This document shows, in pieces, positions 34,634 through 45,966 of a stretch of DNA of 64,000 bases. The stretch spans positions 930,001 to 994,000 of the forward strand of contig NC_057317.1 of assembly GCF_000687475.1 (NCBI RefSeq), read 5' to 3'. The position numbers were made by a program, and so were the translations under genes. Under the pieces are notes generated by a model that searched no databases, was not told where the DNA came from, and worked only from the letters and a program-made list of their open reading frames with translations. The stretch is from Ustilaginoidea virens (taxonomy: Eukaryota; Ascomycota; Sordariomycetes; Hypocreales; Clavicipitaceae). Positions within the stretch are counted from its first letter, which is position 1. Each line of letters opens with the position of its first letter.

Positions 34634-37165
34634 TCACCACCAGACACCGCCTCCCTTTCCGGATCTGTCGTCCCATAATAATAATGTTCTCTTGTTATCC
34701 TCATCATCTTGACCTTCCACTAGTGGATGAGTCAGGCCCCCGCGCCTCCTCTCGGATGACCATCGATCTAGCCATCCCTTCATCCTCTTCCTAGACTGTT
34801 CACTCCCGACGTTGACAGTAGGAATGACCTTGTCTATCCTCAAGCTCATAATGAACATGGCTAGCTCCCGAAAGCTACTGTGTTCCGAATAGGGGACACC
34901 GAAACACATGGCTTCTTTGGTGCTCCCTCTCTGTGCTACGAAATCTTTGTATGCGAACCTTGTCCTCCAACTTCTGCCGTGGAGAAGCTGCTGAGTGGAT
35001 ATGGTGGACGGCGAGGTATTCGCCGTTATCTGCTTACCATTCGGCGGCCTGTAGGTCCAACCAGTGGGACGAAAACCCACAATGCGGCTAAAGTGTGGTT
35101 TATATCCGTTCAAGTACTCCTGCAACGTTTCGGCCCGGATTTCCATGAGTGACTGCATGTGTACCTGAGCTTCAATAGGGTCGGAAGTCAGCAAGTCAGA
35201 GAGCTCTGGGTCGTCAAGCTGCTTGCAGATCCTCATCTTTCCAGGGTTGGCATATATCTTGGTCTTGAGGGCCTTGGCAATGGCAACGCAAATCCGCTCT
35301 TTTCCAATCGAGTATGTGCCGCATATGATGAGAAGCCGGGACGTCAGCTTCGACTTTGGCAAGTCTTTTGATTCGCCACTTTGCTTCTCTCTTTGGAAGT
35401 ATTTGCTCACAGCGCGTGTTCCTTCCTCTTTGGCGCCCTTTTCCCACACGTCATCTTTGCAGTTCGGATCCGGCGAGAGAGAGGCACATAAGTCGGCACA
35501 AGCCTTGACGACATCGTCTTGTGGGGGAAAAGAGTATCTCGGATTGAGATAGGTAGTATCCAGATAGCAAATGTCGATGACTTGTTGGCTAAGCTTCCCC
35601 GTGAGCTCGTCTTTGACGTCAGGTCTCATCAGTGGGTGATTGACATGTGACGGACAAGCTCGAAAGTCACCGCAGTGTAGGATTCGCTTCCCTCTTCGCT
35701 TCGGACCGGTCTCGGCTGGCTTCTGAAACAGGAACAGTGAGCTCCCGGGGCAGTGGTTTGCGGCTATCATGACCACCGTGGCGCCGTCTGTTCCGGGAAT
35801 GTCGTATGACTTCTCGAATTCCATTTCCACAACCCACTTTGCGGCAGTCCTGAGCTGCTGCTTGACGAGGCTGCCCGTCACTTTGCTGCAGTAAATTGGA
35901 CCATGAGTCCAGTTGGCTGTAAGTCCAATGTAATGATCGCTATGGAAATGGCTGAGGAAATACGCCTTGCAGCCCTTGACAGCTCCGTACCGGAACGCGT
36001 CGACACAAATATTGAATCCGGGTATGATTTTGTAAAAAGGGCATGTTCTCTCGTAGGCTGGGCGCCCCCTCGAAGCGTTCTCGGCGGCGGCGGCGGCGGC
36101 CCATGCAGAATCTTCAGCTTTGTTTGACATGAGCTCCGAAAAGGCCGATTTGGCGCTGCATGCCTTGGTGCCATTTTCTAGTTGGAAAGGGCTTGCTTGA
36201 CCTGGTCTTGGAATCGCCGCACGTGCGAATCTTTTGCTGATCTCCGCGGCTTGGGTTTCTACCGGTGGCCGTTTCGGCTTTTCTGGCTTCGGACTAGGCA
36301 ACGGTATTGGGTTGCCGTCCAAACACGAGTTGACATGCCGAGTCGCATCGTCCATGGAGAGGCTGGTCAAGTTTCCATTACAGATTGGACAGCTCTGGGT
36401 TGCCGATTCATCGATAAAGAAGTCTTCACCGAAATCCTCATTTAAAGTGCCGGCTTCTTCGGCCTCCAGGCGTGCTTGTTCCTGCATAAATCTCATTTCT
36501 CGCAACTCTTCGCCTTCGAAACCATCTAGATCTAGAAGGTCCATTTCTGCATCACCCTCGAGTTCCGAGAACTTGTCGTACAGCGGGCTAACATGCTCCT
36601 CTCCGGCAGTGTTTCCAGAGACTGAGTGCTGTTCATCATGGGGCTTGCACGTTGATGGTTTGAGGTCTTGTTTGGAAGGGATGTCGAGAGACTGAGGTAT
36701 TGAATTGCAGGTATGCGAAGGACTCGTGTCCCGTCTGTTGTCGTAGTTGCCGTCGCCGTCGTCGCCATCGTCGCCATCGCTGTCAGAATCCATGAGAAAA
36801 GGTACCCTGAGCCGAGAATTGTTCTTGGGGTATTTTGGATCGCCGAGTTTGGAGCATTCGAATTGTCCAGAGGATGAATTTTCCTCGTCTCGCAACGCGA
36901 TTCCTTGCTCTCCGCTGACCTTTCGCTTCTTGTTGGGCGACGTCGACTCATCACGTTGATCATCATCTCTCCCGCAATTGTCCTCGACATGACCCGTAAA
37001 ACCAGTGGCAGCTCCGACAAAAAGAGACCCTTCGGGGCGCTGCGTCTTTTGGAAAAAGTTTAGAATGCTTCCATTTGGTTTTGCTGGTTTCCTAGACAGG
37101 GACGCTGCTGTCATGGGCTTCCGAGGCGTCATAGATCGGTTCGTCGTTCTGGCTACAGCGCCCAT
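34634..37165 (-). CDS. PSO2: DNA interstrand-crosslink repair nuclease Pso2/Snm1
   Basis: A metallo-beta-lactamase/beta-CASP 5' exonuclease that trims DNA at interstrand crosslinks in the nucleus. A single exon of 843 residues. An N-terminal PIP-box-like NGSILNFF (31-38) is followed by a classical-type nuclear localisation patch PNKKRKV (77-83), an acidic region and a UBZ4-type zinc finger with CPICNG near 259-264 and HVNSC near 277-281. The catalytic domain has the metal-binding motif SHFHSDHYIG (His406, His408, Asp410, His411), then IAANHCPGSSLFLF and ILHCGDFRACP. The beta-CASP part includes DTTYLNPRYSFP, IICGTYSIGKERIC and GVPYSEHSSFRELAMFI. The retrotransposon island begins 400 bases upstream of its start codon, so its promoter may be short or altered. 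Confidence 0.93.
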   Translation of the reverse strand: MGAVARTTNRSMTPRKPMTAASLSRKPAKPNGSILNFFQKTQRPEGSLFVGAATGFTGHVEDNCGRDDDQRDESTSPNKKRKVSGEQGIALRDEENSSSGQFECSKLGDPKYPKNNSRLRVPFLMDSDSDGDDGDDGDGNYDNRRDTSPSHTCNSIPQSLDIPSKQDLKPSTCKPHDEQHSVSGNTAGEEHVSPLYDKFSELEGDAEMDLLDLDGFEGEELREMRFMQEQARLEAEEAGTLNEDFGEDFFIDESATQSCPICNGNLTSLSMDDATRHVNSCLDGNPIPLPSPKPEKPKRPPVETQAAEISKRFARAAIPRPGQASPFQLENGTKACSAKSAFSELMSNKAEDSAWAAAAAAENASRGRPAYERTCPFYKIIPGFNICVDAFRYGAVKGCKAYFLSHFHSDHYIGLTANWTHGPIYCSKVTGSLVKQQLRTAAKWVVEMEFEKSYDIPGTDGATVVMIAANHCPGSSLFLFQKPAETGPKRRGKRILHCGDFRACPSHVNHPLMRPDVKDELTGKLSQQVIDICYLDTTYLNPRYSFPPQDDVVKACADLCASLSPDPNCKDDVWEKGAKEEGTRAVSKYFQREKQSGESKDLPKSKLTSRLLIICGTYSIGKERICVAIAKALKTKIYANPGKMRICKQLDDPELSDLLTSDPIEAQVHMQSLMEIRAETLQEYLNGYKPHFSRIVGFRPTGWTYRPPNGKQITANTSPSTISTQQLLHGRSWRTRFAYKDFVAQRGSTKEAMCFGVPYSEHSSFRELAMFIMSLRIDKVIPTVNVGSEQSRKRMKGWLDRWSSERRRGGLTHPLVEGQDDEDNKRTLLLWDDRSGKGGGVWW

Positions 37166-37560
37166 GGTGGCAACTGGTCAAGAAAGGCCCATTCTCCAGC
37201 AGGGACAGGGACGGGGGTTCCGTGGCGGATAAGGGAAGGACGACAAGTCCGGTAGCCGAGAGTCACTAGAGGCTTGCGGCACATGCAGTTACAGTTTGTG
37301 AGCAAAAGTGAACCGCTTGCCTCAAATTGTCGCTGAAGATGGTGTGGTGTTGGGGGTGGACCTGTAGAAGCGCGAGCGACAAGGGTATCAAGATGTTAAG
37401 GCTTGATGGGGCAATCGCGAGGTCCACATGGCGCTATTCGTGATGACTCAGTGATGAGGGAAGGACGCAGTCTCCACTCCACGTCCGGGGTCCGGCTGCT
37501 TAATTTCTTTCAGGCGATTTCAGGTGCTTTTAGGTGATTTTAGGCGTTTGCCTGGCAGGA
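37166..37560. other. PSO2 promoter region up to the transposon island
   Basis: 395 bases between the PSO2 start and the target duplication of the outer retrotransposon. Near 37512-37550 there is a short direct repeat of TTTTAGGTGATTTTAGG type. No gene. Confidence 0.5.
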
Positions 37561-37565
37561 GGTGC
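37561..37565. other. Target site duplication GGTGC (left copy) of the outer element
   Basis: GGTGC lies directly before the 5' LTR and is repeated at 54738-54742 directly after the 3' LTR, as expected for integrase-mediated insertion. Confidence 0.88.
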
Positions 37566-37915
37566 TGTCGGAATCGCTGTCGCAAGGTGCCCAATTGGGC
37601 ACCAATTGGGCACATTGCGACGGATGTGCCGCGCATACCCGATGCGCACGATGTGGCCACTTTGGCCCCTTTTGCCCCTTTACCCCTGAGCCCGGTAGGG
37701 CACGCGGGCAGCCCGGCCCGACTGCGCCGATGCACATAACAACGGCACGCACAAAAAGGCCACATCGTATAATTCCTCTTTTACTTCCTTTCTTCCCTCT
37801 TAGTTAGATAGTCATAATCAAAGAAGTAATCATACCTTTAACCGGTGACCTTACGGTACTTAATACCACGCGCGCAACCCTACGTACAACTGGGTACCCC
37901 TTAGTAAAACCAATA
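37566..37915 (+). repeat. 5' LTR of the outer element
   Basis: 350 bp, starting TGTCGGAATCGC and ending CCAATA. It aligns without gaps to the 3' LTR, with about 18 differences by eye, all transitions. The terminal CA is mutated to TA in this copy. Confidence 0.9.
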
Positions 37916-40900
37916 CTAATCAGTAAAGTTGAAGTTCACTTCACAGATTAGCTAAGACCAGCAAGAAGAGACGGTTTAATTAAATCGTACTAATAAAGAA
38001 CGTGATCTAGCCTATTCAGAGGAACGGCTACAGATGTCACGAACCAAGGGATAAACTAATTATATCTAACCTTCCCTACTCGTCTATCACAAGGAACAAT
38101 CGCTAAATATCACACTAATAGTATAACAGCCAGTGAATACTATTAGCAGGCATATAAACGCAGGTTCTTATGCAAGCGACTCAGAGCCTCATAATAGTAA
38201 AGAACCTATTTACCATTACATTCAATAGTCAAATAAGCAACCGGAACGCCTATAACATCCTACCCGACTATTGCTTCCTTCCTTACTTCCTTCCTAACCT
38301 TCTTCCTTACTTCCTTCTTTCTTTTATTAATTACTTCCTTCTAATACATACGCCTACCCCTATCAACATTACGATAGAAGGATTACTACCTAAAAAGCTC
38401 AGGCCTCACGCCGATACCATCACAGAGGACTAGGCTAATTCAAAAGGGCAGATTAACCCTACTAATGCTACGGACGAACAGTTATACAATCGTATCGCCT
38501 ACCTTATTAATAACTATACAATAGGCGATGAGATAGATGATAATCTATAGGAATAATTCCGTGATGATTATAAGGAATAGACCAAAGAGCTATTTAACCG
38601 TATCAATAAACAGCTTCTACGGGAATTCCAAACAACCCTACGGGAACGTAGGGTATATATTAGAAGCACAAGATCGTTAGCAGTCAAGACCCTTACCTAC
38701 TATCTCCAATAAGAGTATATGCCTAAGTGGCCTTAAAAGGAAATAGATCTCCAATTTGCACGCAAAACCTTTATATCCCGGTTAAATCTAGATAGGGAAT
38801 AATCAGTCCCTACTGCTTACACCGAACGGGAGATACAAATAAACCAGAATGCCCCCTCTATTACAAGCTCGAGGAATTCACTCCCTACTATAATTATTCG
38901 AATACCCTCATAGATACCGTCACGAATACCCTCACGAACACCCTCGCGATTACCCTCATAAAGACCTTTATAAGCCCCTTCGACCCCCAGGGACTTTGCA
39001 ATACTAATAGCACAATAACCCCTCATCCCTCTATTTATATTAAAAAAGGCCCCTATTCCCACTGAAGAAGAAAGGGGCCGGCCGCTATAATAAAAAGGGA
39101 AAGCGCCTATTTATAGGCCGCTATTTGAGATAGGGGAAGGCTCCCGATAATAGCATATAATAGACGATGACTATAGCCCAACCGACTAAATACTATACCC
39201 TAGAGGTTATACCCCTAGCCGAGCTAGCCGAGGCGGCTATCCTAATGCCTCTCGGAATTATAGTATGCCCATAAAAGCCAGAGGTCAGGTTATACGCCCC
39301 GATAATATGCTTCCCTCAATAGAGGGTCCCGATAGTAATACGCTCGAGGTCACCAATATCAATATCCCCTAATATACCGCTACTAACGGCACCGGGTAAG
39401 CCCCTAATATTAATAAAACAGCTGCCCTTAATACTAGATATTACGAATCATAGTATCGCAGCCACAACCCATAGGCACAAATGCCTTAACTATCGGCTCA
39501 AATGCCTATAATGCCAAGGATAGGCACGGCACCAGACCCCTCCCGGCACTATCGGCCTACCTAGGCCGATAAACGGACCATCTTAACGGGAGGACTAATA
39601 AACCTAAACCGACCCGGGTTATAGGATAACCCAGCCAAAGATCCCGCTAGCCTACCGTAAGGCTACCAATAAGCCGTTCTAGAATACCCTCCGGAACACC
39701 ACTAAAAAGATTATACCCGAAGAGCCTATATAAAGGCCGGATTTAACGATATTTCGAAGAAGATATTTAACCTTTTACATAGCTATCGTATAGAGGATAG
39801 ATATAGCAGCAAAATAGATAACTTCCTTATACCAAAAGTAGTATCCTTTAAGAGCAAGTGCCGCCTTCTAGGACTGCCCGATTATGCATTCGCTAGAGCT
39901 TTTCAAATTATACTAATCGGCGATACTAAGATGTATTACTTTAATAATATCGAACGCATTCGTAATACCCTCACTTTCAACAAAATAGTGCGCAAAGTCA
40001 AAAGCTATTTCGAAAATAAGAGTATAGAGCAATTCTATTTATACCGTTGGAATAGAATAATACTCTAATCAACTATTGCGAAACATCCTAATAAGTCAAA
40101 GCTAGAATGCCTCAATATCCTATTAGAGGAACTTCAGCGCCTATATTATAGTCTTTTTCCCCCCTTTACAGCTAATACAGAGCTTTATCGGCAAGTGCTT
40201 AACGCTATAAGGGATACCCCTAAGTATAGCCAGGCCTTATATTATTATGCCCCTATATTCGAAGGCCTCGCTGCTGACCTACGGCGATCCCTTTCTATCT
40301 ATAAGACTACCTATATAACTCAATAGTATTATTTCCTTTAATAGCAGCCCCAACAACATCAGGATATTGAAGATATTAATAGTAATATAGCGTTATTTAC
40401 AGATCGTAGATACAGTCAATCTTACAACCGGTATTAATGCCCCTAACGATACAGACCCCCTTAACGGCAATAATAGAATCGCGCCTTTCTAGCTAGGCCT
40501 TATCAAAAAAGATGCTTCGTTTGCAATAAATTAGGATATTAGTTATCCAACTATACTAATAAAGAGCAATAAGAATTAAAGGCATAATGGCTAAAGAACC
40601 GTTCCAATCGTACCGCCCCTAATAATAGGAAATTCCATATTTTCATATAAGAATATAAAGGGACTGCCGATTAAAGCCACCTCGATGATGCCGATTTTAA
40701 TAATATCGCTGAAGATATTAAAGTCATAATAGCAGGGGTTATATATTAGGAAACAGAAGACGCTATCGCACCGTAAATTACAGCCACTTAGTACTTCTTA
40801 ACCCCTGCGCAAACAGAACTATTACCTTTTTTATCTATCGAGATATTGCAAGCCTTACAAGATAAATCATACCGATATACCTTCCTATAAATTGACCCCT

Positions 40901-42324
40901 TCCGAATGCCTTTACCAGACTATAATTCTGCCTTTCTAGAAGAAGAACGCTATAGTAACCATACCTTCCGCGGAATCCTACCGGATACTAATGCCTCCGG
41001 CCTATCCACAGCAGGCATAGGTTAAGCAAGAGCCCTAATAAAATTAATGAAATCTTTAACGATTAAGTCAATAGATATATAGCATACTATTAATTTCGGA
41101 GCAGGTTCTGCCATATCTTTTAGTATATTAAATATCCCGACGATATTCGGTAATATCCCCTTCCACATTCTTAATAGCAGCACCCCTTTTCTCTATTCTA
41201 TTACGGATATAGATAGGATAGGCATAAAGCTGGATAATATTAATAACTTGCTTATTAAAGGGGATATTAAGGTTCTAATTATCAGGAAATAGGGATATCT
41301 ATAGTAGACTCTCAATGCCATAGATACTACTGCCTTCTACCTCTTATTATAGGAAATCCATTAGCTTTATCGTCGATTTAGGCACCCCTCTATCAACAGG
41401 CTCTCTAAATTGCTTCAATAGGCTGGTTATAACGATATTAACCGCAATATCATCGAGAGTATTACCCATATATGCCATTAATGCCAGATAAACGCAAAGG
41501 CACCTAACCGGTTTAAATTTACCCTCAAGGATAACAATACTAGCCAATTCAACTACGAAATTATTATCGACATCCTTTATATTAACAATCGGCCGGTATT
41601 ATATATCGTAGATACTGCAACAAGCTTCCAAGCAGCTAGATTCCTCGATCCACAAAAATAGAAGGCCCAAGACATCTAGAATACCCTCAAGGAATACTAG
41701 ATCGATATTTACTTTAGCCCGCCGGATTAGATAATTCATAATACTAGTCCAAACTTCGCCTCTACTGAATTCCGTCATAATGCCCGGCTTTTCTCTATTA
41801 ATGTAAATAAAATCCCCATCGAAGCCTACTACAGCATTAGTAAAGTCGAGAGATACTATGCCCCATTACGCAGAGCCTATACTATCGTCAATAAAGAAGT
41901 AGGCGACCTATTAACAAAGGAATAGAAACTACAGCTAGCTATTAAAGCCGTCAATAATTCTACTAGGCCTAACGGCCTCGTACCTACGTTACTAGTCTTT
42001 AGAGCATATCCCCAACTTACGGATAACTCACCCCTTAGCCTATTAGTATCACAATATGCCTTAATATTACGAAAGGCTACTAACGAAGCTAGGAAATGCC
42101 TCGCTAAACGACAGGTTCGCAATGCCTTCGCCCAATAGAACGGCCTAAACACATAGCCTATCCACCGACTACCCCTATAGTCCGACGTATAGGTATAGAG
42201 AGAAAAGGGTAGATAGCATAAGCCGTACCGGCTAATCAGCCTTGAAGGTAAGACCTATATCGTGCAGATGCCACATGGCCCCGTTAAGTTCTAATTAACA
42301 GTCGTCAAACCCTACAACCACAAC
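37916..42324 (+). pseudogene. Outer element gag and integrase region, degraded by stop codons
   Basis: Translation through stops gives a gag-like stretch (about 39770-40440), a CCHC-type knuckle region beginning CFVCNKLGY (about 40510), then a copia integrase. The integrase has an HHCC-like FRHPSINRL...CHQCQINAKAP region (about 41370-41500, with one Gln or Trp now TAG). Its core has IIIDILYINN, IIHNTSPNF and SISKVERYYAPLRRAYT. The second acidic residue of the DDE triad reads Asn (CATAAT at about 41737), consistent with a G-to-A change. The frame stops at the ACAAC where copy A inserted. The mutated state is evident from TAG/TAA codons every few dozen residues. Confidence 0.8.
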
Positions 42325-43090
42325 TGTTAAAATCCTATAGTAGCCTACTAGGCTGCTGGTCTAATGCCCTATTGGTCTACTAACCTTCTGGCCCTTATAC
42401 CGTCTCTTAGACTTACGGTATTCTTACCAACCCAGGCCTTTGCCTTTTACCTTAAGGATTTTCAGTGGATTATTTACTGTATATCAAGTAAGGTAGGCCT
42501 TGTTGAAAAGGTGTGGCATTGCTAAATTAGCGTGGTTGCCTACTAGCGTGGTGGCGGCCTACTAGCGTGGTGTGGCATTGCTAAATTAGCGTGGTGGCCT
42601 ACTAGCGTGGTGGCTAGTCCACTAGTGTGGTGGTTAGTCACTAGCGTGGTGGCTAGTTACTAGTGCGGTGACTAATTACTAGTGCGGTGGTTAGGGTGGT
42701 TGGAAAGGCCGGATATAGCGGGGTTGCTGACGTATTATAGCGAGCATTACGGGGAGCCTTCTTACTGGCTACCCTGAATGCCTGGGCCCACCCCTCCTTC
42801 GTATATATATAGGATAGCTTTTCCCCTTCTTTCTAGATAGTAGAAGGGTAGCACAATCGAGTCTGTTAATGCACTACATGCCTCTTAACTTCCACCTTCC
42901 CTGCGTTTCTGGTTATCTTATATTTGCCTTGCCTTTACACTTGCCCTGCTTTATAGCACTTGTATAGTCTTAGGACTTGGTGAAAAATCTAGTATTTATA
43001 CTAAGATTAGTTCACAGGTCGCAGACAGTCTTGTGCCATCTAGCTAGCTAGTAAGGCTCTGCTTTTATAGTGACCTTGAGAATTGCAATA
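42325..43090 (+). repeat. 5' LTR of element A (766 bp)
   Basis: Starts TGTTAAAATCCTATAG and ends GAATTGCAATA, followed at once by a primer-binding-site-like GGTTATGAGCCCGGG. It contains a block of imperfect ACTAGCGTGGTGG repeats (about 42530-42690) and a TATATATA promoter-like box near 42803-42810. Confidence 0.88.
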
Positions 43091-43105
43091 GGTTATGAGC
43101 CCGGG
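43091..43105 (+). promoter_or_regulatory. Primer binding site of element A
   Basis: GGTTATGAGCCCGGG directly abuts the LTR and resembles the initiator-Met tRNA primer sites of copia elements. The same sequence follows the LTR of element B at 45967-45981. Confidence 0.6.
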
Positions 43106-43809
43106 TTTTTACTTCTTTGTTTTTACCCTACCTCTTTTGTGTTCACCCTTTAGTCTCTCTTGCTTATTAGTACTACTAATATAGCTATCCTTTGGTATCC
43201 TTGGCTTACCCTTATTACCTTTGGCTTACCCTTTGTTACCTACGGCATTACCCTGCGGCAATCAACGGCGTACCTAACGGCAACTTACGGCGTAACCTTA
43301 CGGCACTTTTAGCGTAACCTTACGTTATTTTTGGAGTAACCTACGGCACCTACGGATTTTATAGTGTGATATCTACTACACTATACCACTGTATAACACC
43401 TTTACACCTAGTGCACGTTATCTACTGCACTGTACGGCACCTGTTATACTCTCCCACTTATAGCACTTTTGGTACGGTACTTACGGCACCTTTTATATTA
43501 CGGCACTTACGGCACCCACGGCACCTACGGCACCTACGGCACTTACGGCACCTTTATATTACGGCACCTATAAGCACCTTAAACACCAACGCTATAGTAC
43601 GGACTTGCACAACGCCTACGGCATCTGTGCTTTTATACTGAGACCTACCGCTATATTCTGCGGTTACCTTTTATAGTAGGCTACTAGCCACTATATTTAC
43701 TGGCTATTTTACCAGTTATTCGATTCGACTATTTTGCTAGCTATTTAGCTGGTTATTCATCTGTTCCTACAGCTATTGGCACCATTTTTAACGACTTTTA
43801 ACCACTATA
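43091..43809 (+). other. Untranslated leader of element A with CTACGGCAC repeats
   Basis: 719 bases between the LTR and the gag start. Tandem CTACGGCAC/TTACGGCAC nonamers are densest at 43500-43551 and scattered from about 43243. No gene. Confidence 0.7.
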
Positions 43810-45245
43810 ATGGCACAGTCTAGGCCTTCCACTTATAAGGCCACTTTGGATTCCGACTCTAAAGCTGATCTTACTGTACAACTACAGCTAGATATGGACT
43901 ATATAAAGTCCCAGATGAACACCCTAACTATCCTTATACAAGGCTTAGTTAGTAGGCGAAATAGTAACGTTCCTACTATTATAATTAGCAAGGAACTAGT
44001 AGAGGCTACTAGCCCTACTATCTCCGGTCCTACTAATATGAACAGCAAGGACCCTGTAGAGGCTACTAGCCCTACTAATGCTAATGCCGCTTCTACTAAT
44101 AATAGCAAGAATAATTCTACTAATAATAAGAAAAAGAAGCAGCAACAGAAGAAGAAACAAGACTCCAGCAATAATCAGCAAGATGTTGAGGCCTTTATTA
44201 TAGGCAACTATAATACCCAGGATACTAATATATCCTATTCCTCTTCTTCTACCACTATATCCACTGATAACCAGCCCTTAGCTATAAGCTATAGTGCTAA
44301 ATTAGGCGGTAGGACCCCGAAGGATGCCCTTCTTTACGATACAGGCTCCACTTGTCATATTGTTAATGATAAGAAGCATTTCACCACTTTTCACCACTTT
44401 GAGAAGGATGATAAGCCTGTTATTACTACTGGTGGTGGCCCTATTTCCCCTACTAGTTGGGGCACGGCACGATTTACTGTGCTACAGGGCGTTAATCCCA
44501 CCAAATGGGGTATTATAGAGCTCAAGAATGCCCTATATATTCCTACCTTGGATATTAATATTATTAGCGGTGTAAAGCACTATGCCGCTAAAGGGGTATT
44601 AATTAAAAATCAGCTTTGGTCTAATATACAGCGCCAACGGTTACTAACTTTACTTAAAGAAGCCGGCTTTCATCCCTCTGTTAAGCAAGCTATTTTACTA
44701 AAGAAGGCCCTATACGGGCTAAAACAAGCACCCCGCAAATGGCAACACCGGCTAAAAGACCTGATTTCTAGTGAAGGCTTCTTACCTTTAGCCTCTGATG
44801 CTGCCGTCTTTTATAATAAGCAAACCAGCACCTTTATCGTCACTTATGTTGACGATTGCCTATTAGTTGGTCCAAATATAACTTATATTAACCAGCTAAA
44901 AAGGAAATTCCATAAGGTCTATACTATAGAAGACCGCGGTCCGGCTTCCTTCTTCCTAGGTGTACAGATTATACGAAATAGGAAGGAAGGTCTATTGTGG
45001 CTACACCAAGCCCAATTTATAGCAGAAGTTCTAGCTAAATTCGGCTTACAGGATACTAAACCTCAGCTTATTCCACTTCAACCAGGGATTCTAAATGAAT
45101 TTAGTGGAAAAGATCTTAGCCCCACTGATCAAAGCCTTTATCAGAGCCTTACTGGCATTATAATGTGGCTTATGATGATGACTAGACCCGACCTAGCATT
45201 CCCTACCCAATACCTTTCTCGGTTTATATCCAAGGCAACTAATAT
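43810..45245 (+). pseudogene. Element A gag-protease-RT open frame, deleted and then split by element B
   Basis: Frame from MAQSRPSTYKATL. It has a gag N-terminus, a Thr/Ser-rich stretch, a Lys/Asn/Gln-rich linker, then an aspartic protease with an intact DTGS motif (Asp177). At 44612 it jumps straight into the RT palm (KALYGLKQAPRKW), with YVDD at 346-349. Compared with element B a 996-bp segment is absent exactly between two AGCTTTGGTC repeats, leaving the frame intact. It ends at the AATAT target where B inserted; the remaining RNase H part resumes at 50637. The last codons before the stop at 45259-45261 come from B's LTR. Not functional as it stands. Confidence 0.85.
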
Positions 45246-45966
45246 TGTTAAAATCCTATAGTAGCCTACTAGGCTGCTGGCCTAATGCCCTACTGGCCTA
45301 CTAACCTTCTGACCATTATACCGCCTCTTGGACTTACGGTAGTCTTACCAACCTTAGGCCTTTGCCTTTTACCTTAGGATTTTCAGTGGATTATTTACTG
45401 TATATCAAGTAAGGTAGGCCTTATTAAAAAAGGTGTGGCATTGCTAAATTAGCGTGGTGGGCCTACTAGTGTGGTGGCTAGTCCACTAGTGTGGTGGGTA
45501 GTCACTAGCGTGGTGGTTAGTCACTAGCGTGGTGGCTAATTACTAGTGCGGTGGTTAGGGTGGTTGGAAAGGCTGGATATAGTGGGGCTGCTGACGTATT
45601 ATATATGTGGCATAGCAAGCATTATGGGGAGCTTTCTTACTGGCTACCTTGGATGCCTGGGCCCACCCCTCCTTCGTGTATATATAGGATAGCTTTTCCC
45701 CTTCTTTCTAGATAGTAGAAGGGCAGCACAATCGAGTCTGTTAATGCACTATATGCCTCTTAACTTCTTACCTTCCCTGCGTTTTCTGGTTATCTTATAT
45801 TTGCCTTGCCTTTACACTTGCCTTGCTTTATAGCACTTGTATAGTCTTAGGACTTGGTGAAAAATCTAGTATTATACTAAGATTAGTTCACAGGTCGCAG
45901 ACAGTCTCGTGCCATCTAGCTAGCTAGTAAGGCTCTGCTTTTATAGTGACCTTGAGAATTGCAATA
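45246..45966 (+). repeat. 5' LTR of element B (721 bp)
   Basis: Starts TGTTAAAATCC and ends GCAATA. It is shorter than the LTRs of A because it has fewer ACTAGCGTGGTGG units. Confidence 0.92.

Noticed and set aside
37524..37807. Short open frames that recur at 54328-54561
   Set aside because: They are the same LTR sequence of the outer element read in frame, not genes.
42530..42690. Regular repeats resembling a CRISPR array
   Set aside because: The units are contiguous, of uneven length and inside an LTR; there are no unique spacers and the genome is eukaryotic.
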